Source: JAYXXU01 sp037969155 (GTDB lineage Bacteria > Pseudomonadota > Gammaproteobacteria > Pseudomonadales > Moraxellaceae). From it: a stretch of DNA of 18,219 nucleotides. Shown piece after piece: positions 1-7,625 of this stretch (positions within the stretch are counted from its first letter, which is position 1; the number at the start of each line of letters is the position of its first letter). Below the pieces are notes generated by a model. It did no database searches. It saw only the letters and a program-made list of their open reading frames with translations, and was not told the DNA's origin. The stretch is taken from NCBI GenBank assembly GCA_037969155.1, contig JBBKWW010000126.1:1-18219 (forward strand), given 5' to 3'. Position numbers and translations under genes: made by a program.

Positions 1-2517
1 CGCCTGCAACACCGCTTTGACCTGCTCGCGTAACGGCGACTTCAAGCTATACCAGCGTGACAAGGTTTGTAAAATCCGCGAGGCTAACAGCGGATTTTTG
101 CTATCCAGCTGCCGCGTCAACTCCGCATAAAACTGCACACCTTCGACCGTCCAAACCGCCAGCGGATTCTGTGCAAAATGCGAGGTCACCGAACGCACCC
201 GATTTGGCGTGGTGTAATCAAATCGTGGATGCTGAAGCAAGGCTTGAATCTCGGCCACCGTCACCGTCGGCTTGCCCGATTGCACACTAAACCACAGATC
301 AATCGCCAGCGCCTCAGCACTAAAGCGCTGCTCAAACTCGGCTAACGTCTCGGCTGCACCCGCCGCATCGTGCCAAACCAACGCCCGTAATGCACCCAAA
401 CGCTCAGTCATACACACCGCGACTTGATACTGCTCGGTTGCCCACTGTGCGGCCTCTGGCAAATCTGCCCGAAATGCCATGCTCAACACCACATTACGCC
501 ATGCCCGCCGCCCCATCGCCTCGCTGCTGTCCACATACGGCACAATCGGCTGTTCGGCATACGCCACAGGCCAATAATCAGCCAGACGCTTGGCCAGCGC
601 ATTCAGCAGCGCTTCACGGCGTTGGTGCATCTCACTGGGCTGGTAATCCTGATCAATCCGACTGGCCAGATAGTTTTCCGACGGCACATCCAGTAGACGC
701 GCGGTCAATAGCGCATCACGTTGCGCCAAGCTCGGCACAGTCTGCGCCATCGCGGTCAAATACGGCTCTGCATCGTGGCCTTGTAGCAGTACCCGCTCAA
801 GCAACTGTTGCGCCGCTTGCCATTGGTTAAAGCCATTGGTTTCATACTGGACTAAAAACGCTAAATCACTGTCCTGATAGTCAAAATCCAGCAGCACTGG
901 CGCAGAAAAATCACGCAACAGCGACGCAACAGGCGCGACTATAATATTTTCAAACACAAAGCTCTGCTCTGATTGATCTAACAGTAAAATCTGCTCAACC
1001 AACAACCGCCCCGAAGCACGCTCAAACAACGCAGTACTGACTGGAATCGGCAGCGGCTTGGGGTTCGGATATTTGGCGTGTGGCTTGACCGACTGGCGTA
1101 AGGTCAGGCGATAGGTCTGCGTGCTTGCCTCGTACTCACCGTGCCCTGTCACGGTGGGCGTACCGGCTTGGGTGTACCATGGTAAAAAATGCCGCACATC
1201 GACGCCAGAACCATCACTTAGGCTATTTAACAAATCCTCAACGGTGACTGCTTGGCCATCATGCCGACGAAAGTACTCATCCGTCCCTTGGCGAAATTTT
1301 TGCTTGCCCAATAGCGTGGCAATCATCCGGGCGATTTCTGCGCCTTTGTCATACACGGTGGCGGTATAAAAGTTATTAATCTCGACAAACTGATCTGGAC
1401 GCGGCGGATGCGACATCGGGCCGGCATCTTCAGCAAACTGTGCTGATTTGAGGCTGGCGACATCATCAATCCGCTGCACCGCAGGCGATTGCAGTGTTTC
1501 CGAAAACGACTGATCACGAAATACAGTAAAGCCTTCTTTTAGACACAACTGAAACCAATCACGACAAGTGATACGATTGCCGGTCCAGTTATGAAAGTAT
1601 TCGTGCGCAATGGTGGATTTTACATAAAAATTACTCGGATCGGTGGTGGTCTGCGGATCAGACAGCACACACGCGGTATTAAAAATATTCAGGCCTTTGT
1701 TTTCCATTGCACCCATATTGAACTGACTGACCGCCACGACCATATAGCTATCTAGATCATAGGCACGGCCATACTCCTGCTCGTCCCAGTGCATAGAATC
1801 CTTCAGCGCTTGCATGCCGACATGACACTTGTCTAAATCCTTCGCTTCGGTATAAAACTCCAAGCTGACCTCACGCCCTTCAATCGTGCGGTAACGGTCT
1901 TTCATGACCGCCAAATCACCGACCACACAGGCAAATAGATAGCTTGGTTTTTGGGTTGGATCTTGCCAGATTGCATAGTGGCGGCCATCACTGGCATCAC
2001 CCGCTTCGATTAGATTGCCATTGGCCAATAAAGTAGGATATTTTTTATCCGCCTCCAGCCGTGTGGTAAACACACTCAGCACATCGGGTCGGTCAGGGAA
2101 AAAGGTGATTTTACGAAAGCCCTCAGGCTCATTTTGGGTGACGAATAAATCACCAGCCTGATATAAGCCCTCAAGCTGGGTATTATGTTGTGGCTGAATT
2201 CTGACTTGTGTTTCGACCACACACTGATCTGGCGCACCCAAAATCGTCAGGCTTTCACGATCGAGTCGGTAGTGATCAGTGCTTAACTCTTGGCCATTGA
2301 CGCAGACCTCAAGCAACTCCAAATCACGCCCCAATAGCACCAAATCACCGCTCTGCTGCCGCTTCATCACTAAGCTGCTATTCACCAATGTGCCATTGGC
2401 AAAAATCGAAATATTCAGACTGACTGACTCGACTTGATAGGTCGGCGGCTGATAATCTTTTAGATAAACAATTGGATGAGCCTGTTGTGGGTCATTCGGC
2501 TGTGTGGCGATATTCAT
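1..2517 (-). CDS. pepN: Aminopeptidase N, 3' end outside window
   Basis: This is an M1-family zinc metallopeptidase that removes N-terminal residues from peptides in the cytoplasm. The 839 codons present read without a stop to the window edge. The family is about 870-890 residues long, so roughly 40 C-terminal residues should be missing. Seen in the translation: the exopeptidase motif GAMEN at residues 269-273, and the zinc site HEYFHNW with H305, E306 and H309 and the third ligand E328 in KEGFTVF, 19 residues later as usual. The ATG at 2517 is preceded by AGGA at a spacing of 7. hemA lies upstream on the same strand, 105 bp away, so the two may be co-transcribed. No clear promoter or terminator is visible between them. 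The family assignment is secure. Confidence 0.96.
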   Translation of the reverse strand, partial: MNIATQPNDPQQAHPIVYLKDYQPPTYQVESVSLNISIFANGTLVNSSLVMKRQQSGDLVLLGRDLELLEVCVNGQELSTDHYRLDRESLTILGAPDQCVVETQVRIQPQHNTQLEGLYQAGDLFVTQNEPEGFRKITFFPDRPDVLSVFTTRLEADKKYPTLLANGNLIEAGDASDGRHYAIWQDPTQKPSYLFACVVGDLAVMKDRYRTIEGREVSLEFYTEAKDLDKCHVGMQALKDSMHWDEQEYGRAYDLDSYMVVAVSQFNMGAMENKGLNIFNTACVLSDPQTTTDPSNFYVKSTIAHEYFHNWTGNRITCRDWFQLCLKEGFTVFRDQSFSETLQSPAVQRIDDVASLKSAQFAEDAGPMSHPPRPDQFVEINNFYTATVYDKGAEIARMIATLLGKQKFRQGTDEYFRRHDGQAVTVEDLLNSLSDGSGVDVRHFLPWYTQAGTPTVTGHGEYEASTQTYRLTLRQSVKPHAKYPNPKPLPIPVSTALFERASGRLLVEQILLLDQSEQSFVFENIIVAPVASLLRDFSAPVLLDFDYQDSDLAFLVQYETNGFNQWQAAQQLLERVLLQGHDAEPYLTAMAQTVPSLAQRDALLTARLLDVPSENYLASRIDQDYQPSEMHQRREALLNALAKRLADYWPVAYAEQPIVPYVDSSEAMGRRAWRNVVLSMAFRADLPEAAQWATEQYQVAVCMTERLGALRALVWHDAAGAAETLAEFEQRFSAEALAIDLWFSVQSGKPTVTVAEIQALLQHPRFDYTTPNRVRSVTSHFAQNPLAVWTVEGVQFYAELTRQLDSKNPLLASRILQTLSRWYSLKSPLREQVKAVLQA

Positions 2518-2622
2518 GGCATTATCCTAAAAGTAAGACTGGATCAAAACACACGGATTCATCTGTAGGGCTTAGCTGTAACACAGAGCATGCCAGCTTG
2601 GCAAAAATTGGGTAAAACCTGA

Positions 2623-3903
2623 TCAATCAACTGGCTCAGACTCGTCAGTACCCAAGTCTAACCCTTGCAATATAAACGGCAGCACCACAGCGGAATCATG
2701 CGTCACGGCAGCACGGATCAGTTGTGATGGTGCATGAATGACTTTACCCGTTAAAGCTTGGGCAAAACGTGCTAATACTTGCTCAGCAGGCTGTCCTTGA
2801 GCCAATTGGTGTAATGCTTTGTTTAATTCTTGCTGTTTTACCTGTTCGGCACGGCGGCGATAACGCGCAATATACGGCCCAACCTCACGCGTACGTTGCT
2901 GCTGCATCACTTGCGCAGCCAGCTGACTGACCATCACTTCGGCCTCAACTGCGGCTTGACGACGCTGTGCCAGATTACCCTCGATCACACCCTGTAGGTC
3001 ATCAACACTGTACAGATACACATCATCCAAGCGACCGACATCTGATTCGATGTCACGTGGTACCGCCAGATCCACCATCAACATCGGCTGATAGCGGCGT
3101 TTTTTCAGGGCAGCTTTTACCATCGGCAAATGAATCACCGAATGCAAGCTCCCCGTACAACTCGATACAATATCGGCACGATGCAACACCTCAGACAACT
3201 GCAAAAATGGCACGATCTCCACCGCTACCCGATCCCGCAGCTCTGCGGCCAACTGCTCGGCACGCTCAGCACTGCGGTTGCAAATCAATAATCGACCGAC
3301 ACCCTGATCGACCAAATGCCGCGCTACCAGTGCATTCATCTCACCCGCTGCGACCAATAGTGCGGTGGTATCTGGTAAATGACTAAACACTTGCTTGGCC
3401 AATTGCACCACGGCAAAGCCCATCGACACGGCCTGTACCCCCACAGCAGTTTCGGTACGGACTTTTTTGGCCGCGTTAAAAGCTTGCTCAAAAATTCGGC
3501 TTAAGGCAGACGTGACTGCGCCTGCATCGCGGGCATGCTGGAGTGCGCTTTTGACCTGCCCCAAAATCTGTGGCTCGCCCAACATCATCGAATCAAGACC
3601 ACTGGCAACCCGCATCAGATGAATCAATGCTGCCTCTTGCTCATATTGATACAGATGTGTGTGTAATTCAGCAACAGACAAGTGACCAAAATCCGACAAC
3701 CATTCGACCACTTTTTGTGGATGATCGGTAAGTGCATAGATTTCAGTACGGTTGCAGGTGGATAAAATCACCATATCCTGCGACTGTGTTTGTGTACACG
3801 CGTGTTGCAACGCCAGTGCTAAGCGCTCTGGAGTAAATGCCACGCGCTCGCGTAGTGCGACAGGAGCTGTCGTATGGCTGATGCCCAGCGCAAAGAAACC
3901 CAT
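2623..3903 (-). CDS. hemA: Glutamyl-tRNA reductase
   Basis: It reduces glutamyl-tRNA(Glu) to glutamate-1-semialdehyde with NADPH, the first committed step of the C5 haem pathway, in the cytoplasm. The protein has 426 residues, typical for the family. The catalytic domain holds LSTCNRTEIY with the nucleophile C50, and MLGEPQILGQVK is at about 108-118. The nucleotide-binding turn reads VAAGEMNAL (184-192); most homologues I know have GAGEM, so the first glycine is replaced by alanine. A helical dimerisation region follows, with ELNKALHQL near residue 360. The gene diverges from the TPR-protein gene, the same arrangement as in Pseudomonas. The Shine-Dalgarno before the ATG is weak (GGTGG, far upstream). 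Confidence 0.97.
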   Translation of the reverse strand: MGFFALGISHTTAPVALRERVAFTPERLALALQHACTQTQSQDMVILSTCNRTEIYALTDHPQKVVEWLSDFGHLSVAELHTHLYQYEQEAALIHLMRVASGLDSMMLGEPQILGQVKSALQHARDAGAVTSALSRIFEQAFNAAKKVRTETAVGVQAVSMGFAVVQLAKQVFSHLPDTTALLVAAGEMNALVARHLVDQGVGRLLICNRSAERAEQLAAELRDRVAVEIVPFLQLSEVLHRADIVSSCTGSLHSVIHLPMVKAALKKRRYQPMLMVDLAVPRDIESDVGRLDDVYLYSVDDLQGVIEGNLAQRRQAAVEAEVMVSQLAAQVMQQQRTREVGPYIARYRRRAEQVKQQELNKALHQLAQGQPAEQVLARFAQALTGKVIHAPSQLIRAAVTHDSAVVLPFILQGLDLGTDESEPVD

Positions 3904-3929
3904 CGTGCGTCTATTGCCACCGACAAATT

Positions 3930-3957
3930 ATGATATTGTGCGCGATACGCCTCACAA
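3930..3957 (-). promoter_or_regulatory. Possible hemA promoter
   Basis: On the minus strand TTGTGA (3957-3952) and TATCAT (3935-3930) are separated by 16 bp, which would start transcription about 20 nt before the hemA ATG. The match to consensus is moderate. The element lies inside the 86-bp gap between hemA and the TTG start of the TPR gene, and would overlap the TPR coding region if that gene began at the upstream ATG at 3930. Confidence 0.4.
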
Positions 3958-3989
3958 ACACAAACCCCAACTCAAGGGCAGGAGGAGAT

Positions 3990-5714
3990 TTGCGCCATTG
4001 GTATGCTCGGCTGATCGTCACGTCAAGACAACGACTGTGTGCAATTTTGTTGGCCTGTCTCATCAGTGGACAAGCGGCTGGGCAGCCGCATTTCTTAAAT
4101 TTACTGACCGCCGAACTTGCGCTTTCTCGTGGTCAAGGGCTATACGCCGCACAACTCTATCGGCAAGCTGCTTTGCAAAGCCATGCCTTTAACGTGCTCG
4201 ACCGTGCCTTATTTATCGCCCTTGAACAGCAACAGTTTGACATGGCAATTGAGATTGCGCGGTACTGGGTCGACCAGTATCCTGAGCATGTGCCTGCACT
4301 GTTTTATCTCGCGCATTTGTCGTTGCGTCTGCACGATTACCCGCTGGCCGCCAAAACACTGGATCGCATTCTGAGTTACGATCCCGATGCCGCGCTGGAT
4401 CGGATTTTGGAAGGGATTTATCCAGAAAGCGCAACTGACCGTAACGCCCTACTGGCCGCACTACAGCAACTCGACAGCCGTAATAATCCATCATTACTGG
4501 TCATGAGTGCAGGTCTGCTGTCTGATAACAACCAACTGGCTGAGGCTTTGGAAAACGTTAATACCGCCCTACAAAAGCGGCCACAAGTCACCGCATTTAT
4601 CACCTTAAAAGCCAATATCTTGATTAAGCAGCAGCAATATCAAGCTGCACAGCAGTTTCTGCAACAGCAGATCCGTGCACAACCACAAAACAAAAGCCTC
4701 GGCATTTTTTATGTGCGCTATTTGCTGGGACAGCGCTTACAGCGCGAGGCACTGACACAACTGGATAAGATGACCCAGCAATGGCCGCAAGATGGCGAAA
4801 TCATCTTACTGGCGGCCTTGGTCAGTATCGATCAGCAACGTCCTTTGGATGCTGAAAAGTACCTACTGCAACTGCTCACCCAAGAAACCTATATTGATCA
4901 AGCGTATTACTATCTGGGTATCAACGCTGAACGCCTCAATCGACCCGAAGTGGCAGAGGTCTATTTTAAGAAGGTCCAACAGGATGACCTGTATCGACAA
5001 TCACAACAAAAACTCGCCCTATTGCGAGTGGCTTATGGTCGGCGACAAGAAGCGCTGGCAGCCTTAACGCAAGAGCGAGTTGATCACCCAGATCAAGCCA
5101 GTTTTTTATACCTGCTACAAGTACAACTCTTGAATGAAAACCAGCAACGTGACCGCGCACGGCAACTGTTGGATGAAGCGATTCAAAGCCTGCCGAATCA
5201 AGCTGAACTGATTTATACTCGAGTCCTCATGCTTGCACCGGAAGACCTCGCACAAGCCGAACGCGATCTGACGACATTGCTCAACCTAGAGCCCGATAAC
5301 CCGACATACCTAAATGCCTATGCCTACGCACTGGCCAACCAAAATCGCAACTTGGACAAGGCGCAACGCTTGGCGGTTCGTGCCGACCAGCTCGCCCCCA
5401 ATCAATCTGCGATTCTGGATACACTCGGACTGATTGCCTTGCAACAACACCGTGCTGACGATGCGATTAACCTACTGAACCGTGCCTATCAAATCGACTT
5501 TAAGCTCAATATTGGCTTGCGATTGGCACAAGCTTTACAGGCGAACCTACGTGAGCAAGACTATCAAAACCTGCTGCAAGAACTACGGCAACGCTACCCA
5601 AACGAACCTAGACTCAACGCAAATCCTTTATTGCCCAGCAATAGCACGTTACCATCTGGCGAAAATAGGCCATCTCTGCTGACTGGCACTGATCCAAGAG
5701 TCGCTGCGCCCTAA
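3990..5714 (+). CDS. Secreted tetratricopeptide-repeat protein upstream of lolB
   Basis: This is a 574-residue protein with a signal peptide and helical TPR repeats over most of its length. The start chosen is TTG at 3990, because a near-perfect Shine-Dalgarno (AGGAGG, 3980-3985) precedes it and no SD supports the in-frame ATG at 3930, only 26 bp from hemA. From TTG the N-terminus is RHWYARLIVTSRQR, then the hydrophobic stretch LCAILLACLISG and a possible cleavage site near QAAG. A lipobox reading of LLAC (C23) is possible, but the hydrophobic segment before it is too short. TPR-like helices run from about residue 40 to 550, the clearest near LNAYAYALANQNRNLDKA and ILDTLGLIALQQHRADDA. It corresponds by position to the PA4667-type protein of Pseudomonas. 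The partner is unknown; a periplasmic scaffold role linked to the envelope is inference. lolB follows in the same direction. Confidence 0.85.
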   Translation: MRHWYARLIVTSRQRLCAILLACLISGQAAGQPHFLNLLTAELALSRGQGLYAAQLYRQAALQSHAFNVLDRALFIALEQQQFDMAIEIARYWVDQYPEHVPALFYLAHLSLRLHDYPLAAKTLDRILSYDPDAALDRILEGIYPESATDRNALLAALQQLDSRNNPSLLVMSAGLLSDNNQLAEALENVNTALQKRPQVTAFITLKANILIKQQQYQAAQQFLQQQIRAQPQNKSLGIFYVRYLLGQRLQREALTQLDKMTQQWPQDGEIILLAALVSIDQQRPLDAEKYLLQLLTQETYIDQAYYYLGINAERLNRPEVAEVYFKKVQQDDLYRQSQQKLALLRVAYGRRQEALAALTQERVDHPDQASFLYLLQVQLLNENQQRDRARQLLDEAIQSLPNQAELIYTRVLMLAPEDLAQAERDLTTLLNLEPDNPTYLNAYAYALANQNRNLDKAQRLAVRADQLAPNQSAILDTLGLIALQQHRADDAINLLNRAYQIDFKLNIGLRLAQALQANLREQDYQNLLQELRQRYPNEPRLNANPLLPSNSTLPSGENRPSLLTGTDPRVAAP

Positions 5715-5807
5715 CGTACCATGTCAGTCGTTTGCCTAACCCATCCTTGAGCCATATGTCCACCAGCAGCCGTGAGATACCGCTGCTTGACCCTGAGTAT
5801 TCATGTC

Positions 5808-6449
5808 ATGCCTGTCTTGTTTCACCACAACATCGCGCCACGCCGCCATCTCATCAGCCATTGCCTCATCGCTGGATTATTACTGGGCAGCTTAACGGGC
5901 TGTCAGCACATGCTCAAGCCTGCTAACCCGATGGTTACTCAACAGCCGGTTGCGGCGACGCACTTTCAATTAACGGGTAAAATCGGGGTACGCACACCAC
6001 AACAATCCGGCAGCGCCTTCTATGCATGGGCGCAAGAAGATCAGCGTTTTGCCATCGAGCTGAGTGGCGCACTGGGCATTGGACAAACCCGTATTGAAGG
6101 CGGCAATGGTCATTTTAGCCTTGAAAACAGCAATACTGGCTTACTCAAAGCAGACAGCGCCGAGGCACTGCTCAAGCAAGCGACCGGCTGGCAAGCACCG
6201 ATCTCACAACTGCCACGCTGGGTGATGGGCATGGCCATCGCGCCGAACAGTCCAGCCACCTACGACAGCCAAACACGGCTCGCCACACTGACCGAACAAG
6301 GCTGGCAAGTACGCTTTGATTATCTAGATGCGGCTCAGCCACGCCGCCCATCACGCTTAATCATGACCCAAACATTGTTCGATCACACAGGGCAAGCCGC
6401 AGGCGAAAACCGAGTCACCCTGACCATCCAAACTCGCCAAGAACGCTGA
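5808..6449 (+). CDS. lolB: Outer-membrane lipoprotein receptor LolB
   Basis: LolB accepts lipoproteins from the periplasmic carrier LolA and inserts them into the outer membrane. From ATG 5808 the protein has 213 residues. An upstream GTG at 5772 would add 12 residues, but the ATG gives a more normal signal sequence: basic RRH at 12-14, a hydrophobic stretch LIAGLLLGSL, then the lipobox LTGC with C32 as the acylated cysteine. The residue after it is Gln, not Asp, consistent with outer-membrane sorting. The mature part begins with the usual LolB sequence FQLTGKIGVRTP, followed by GSAFYAWAQ and a WVMGMAI segment near the centre. The SD is weak (GAG, 10 nt before the ATG). It lies 93 bp after the TPR gene and 14 bp before ispE, so it is probably in one operon with both. 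Confidence 0.92.
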   Translation: MPVLFHHNIAPRRHLISHCLIAGLLLGSLTGCQHMLKPANPMVTQQPVAATHFQLTGKIGVRTPQQSGSAFYAWAQEDQRFAIELSGALGIGQTRIEGGNGHFSLENSNTGLLKADSAEALLKQATGWQAPISQLPRWVMGMAIAPNSPATYDSQTRLATLTEQGWQVRFDYLDAAQPRRPSRLIMTQTLFDHTGQAAGENRVTLTIQTRQER

Positions 6450-6463
6450 TTGAGAGAGATGTC

Positions 6464-7315
6464 ATGACGGATCGCCTTCGCCTCCCCGCACCTGCCAAGC
6501 TCAATTTGTTTTTGCACATCACTGGACGACGTGCCGATGGCTACCATGATCTACAGACCATTTTTCAGTTGATTGATCGCTGTGATTGGCTAGAATTTTA
6601 TCCCACACCGACCGCTGAATTGAGTTTTGACAGCACGTTTGTGCTTGATCCAGCCGACAACCTGATCTTACGTGCCGCACAGCTCTTACAGCAACACAGC
6701 GGCACACGGCACGGTTGCCAGATTCGACTCGACAAGCAGCTCCCTGTCGGCGGCGGTGTTGGCGGTGGCTCATCTGATGCGGCCACCACCTTACTCGGCC
6801 TCAATCACCTGTGGCAACTCGGCTACTCGCTACCACAATTGGCACAGCTTGGTCTGCAACTCGGTGCCGATGTCCCTGTGTTTGTCTGTGGACATAATGC
6901 GTGGGCAGAAGGCGTGGGTGAATCGATCCACCCCATTGATTTACCCGAAACAGACTATATTGTGCTCAAACCTGATTGTTTTATCAGCACTAGTGCGCTT
7001 TTTTCACAGCAACTGTTGACAAGAGACACGCCAGTCACTACATTTGCCGCCTACCAAAGCCAGCCTGCACTGTTTGGCAATAACTTTGAGCACATCGCTC
7101 GACGGTTATATCCAGCAGTCGCCGAAGCGCTTGATTATTTATCAGCGTTTGGGCATGCCAGACTGACCGGAACAGGTGCTTGTGTGTTTATTGCCGTGAC
7201 TCCCGCGATGAATGCACAGCAAATCTTGGACGAAGCACCCTGTACGGGGTTTATTTGTCACAGCCTGAACCAGTCACCTGTACATCAGCAGCTTGGCCTG
7301 TCGGTAGCGTGTTAG
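6464..7315 (+). CDS. ispE: 4-diphosphocytidyl-2-C-methyl-D-erythritol kinase
   Basis: A GHMP kinase that phosphorylates CDP-methylerythritol with ATP in the MEP pathway for isoprenoid precursors. It is 283 residues, the normal length. Visible motifs: PAKLNLFLHI with K12 near the start, the ATP-binding loop LPVGGGVGGGSSDAA (93-107), LGADVPVF with the likely catalytic D136, and the C-terminal glycine motif LTGTGACVF (234-242). The ATG is preceded by GAGAGAG at a short spacing. The TAG stop (7313-7315) overlaps the first two bases of the following tRNA-Gln, so processing of the tRNA would cut through the stop codon. The lolB-ispE-tRNA-prs order is conserved in related bacteria. Confidence 0.97.
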   Translation: MTDRLRLPAPAKLNLFLHITGRRADGYHDLQTIFQLIDRCDWLEFYPTPTAELSFDSTFVLDPADNLILRAAQLLQQHSGTRHGCQIRLDKQLPVGGGVGGGSSDAATTLLGLNHLWQLGYSLPQLAQLGLQLGADVPVFVCGHNAWAEGVGESIHPIDLPETDYIVLKPDCFISTSALFSQQLLTRDTPVTTFAAYQSQPALFGNNFEHIARRLYPAVAEALDYLSAFGHARLTGTGACVFIAVTPAMNAQQILDEAPCTGFICHSLNQSPVHQQLGLSVAC

Positions 7316-7393
7316 GGGTATCGCCAAGTTGGTAAGGCACCGGATTTTGATTCCGGCATTCGTTGGTTCGAATCCAGCTACCCCTACCATATT
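7312..7393 (+). repeat. Direct repeat holding tRNA-Gln copy 1 (partner 7500-7581)
   Basis: The 82-nt segment 7312-7393 recurs at 7500-7581 with an offset of 188 bp. The only difference is T7360 versus C7548, in the variable region of the tRNA. The identity extends 2 nt before and 4 nt after the tRNA and then stops abruptly. This points to a tandem tRNA duplication kept uniform by gene conversion or selection. Confidence 0.9.
7314..7389 (+). tRNA. tRNA-Gln(TTG), copy 1
   Basis: The 76-nt cloverleaf closes fully: acceptor AGGGGTA with TACCCCT, discriminator A73, and encoded CCA at 7387-7389. The anticodon stem CCGGA/TCCGG carries the loop TTTTGAT with anticodon TTG at 7347-7349. The T arm GTTGG/CCAGC has the loop TTCGAAT. 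The first pair is A1-U72 and the discriminator is A, unlike E. coli tRNA-Gln (U1-A72, G73). T7313 could pair with A73 and extend the stem. The gene shares 2 nt with the ispE stop codon and has no promoter of its own in the gap, so it is likely cut out of the lolB-ispE transcript by RNase P. Confidence 0.97.
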
Positions 7394-7404
7394 TAGATCA
7401 AACA

Positions 7405-7424
7405 CCTGTCACCAACATGACAGG
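7405..7424 (+). terminator. Possible terminator hairpin after tRNA-Gln copy 1
   Basis: A perfect 7-bp stem, CCTGTCA with TGACAGG and a 6-nt loop, is followed by CATGGTTTAAAA. The T stretch is poor, so it may be a weak terminator or a 3'-end stabilising hairpin for the ispE/tRNA transcript. It stands just upstream of the next promoter. Confidence 0.4.
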
Positions 7425-7460
7425 CATGGTTTAAAAATCAATTAAAATGATTGGTTTTTC

Positions 7461-7489
7461 TTGACAGCAGCGCTGTAAATCATTATGAT
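7461..7489 (+). promoter_or_regulatory. Consensus sigma-70 promoter for tRNA-Gln copy 2 and prs
   Basis: TTGACA (7461-7466) and TATGAT (7484-7489) are separated by exactly 17 bp. An A/T-rich stretch at about 7430-7460 lies just upstream and resembles an UP element. Transcription should start near 7496, a few bases before the tRNA at 7502. A small dyad, ACAGC-AGC-GCTGT (7464-7476), overlaps the end of the -35 element and the spacer and could be an operator; that is speculation. Confidence 0.88.
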
Positions 7490-7501
7490 CTTCGCCACTT
7501 T

Positions 7502-7577
7502 AGGGGTATCGCCAAGTTGGTAAGGCACCGGATTTTGATTCCGGCATCCGTTGGTTCGAATCCAGCTACCCCTACCA
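7502..7577 (+). tRNA. tRNA-Gln(TTG), copy 2
   Basis: Same fold and anticodon (7535-7537) as copy 1, with encoded CCA at 7575-7577 and the same A1-U72 pair and A73. It differs from copy 1 only at nucleotide 47 of the tRNA, in the variable region. It is driven by the consensus promoter at 7461-7489 and lies 48 bp before prs, so the tRNA is probably released from a tRNA-prs transcript. Confidence 0.97.
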
Positions 7578-7625
7578 TATTCTGTTCCTCATTATTTCCC
7601 ATTTCTGATTTCACTAGGGTGTGTC

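Noticed and set aside
390..830. Open reading frame of 146 codons on the plus strand
   Set aside because: It lies fully inside pepN on the other strand, has no ribosome binding site and a composition typical of an antisense shadow.
2585..2615. TGCCA-GC-TTGGCA-type stem between hemA and pepN as a terminator
   Set aside because: The stem has only about 5 bp and no T tract on the correct side for either strand, so hemA and pepN may well be co-transcribed.
5772..5807. GTG start of lolB at 5772
   Set aside because: It would add 12 residues before an already complete signal sequence and has no better ribosome binding site than ATG 5808.
7313..7389. Counting T7313 as the first tRNA-Gln nucleotide (U1 paired to A)
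   Set aside because: That would give an 8-bp acceptor stem and no discriminator base. The fixed T8 and D-stem positions place nucleotide 1 at A7314.
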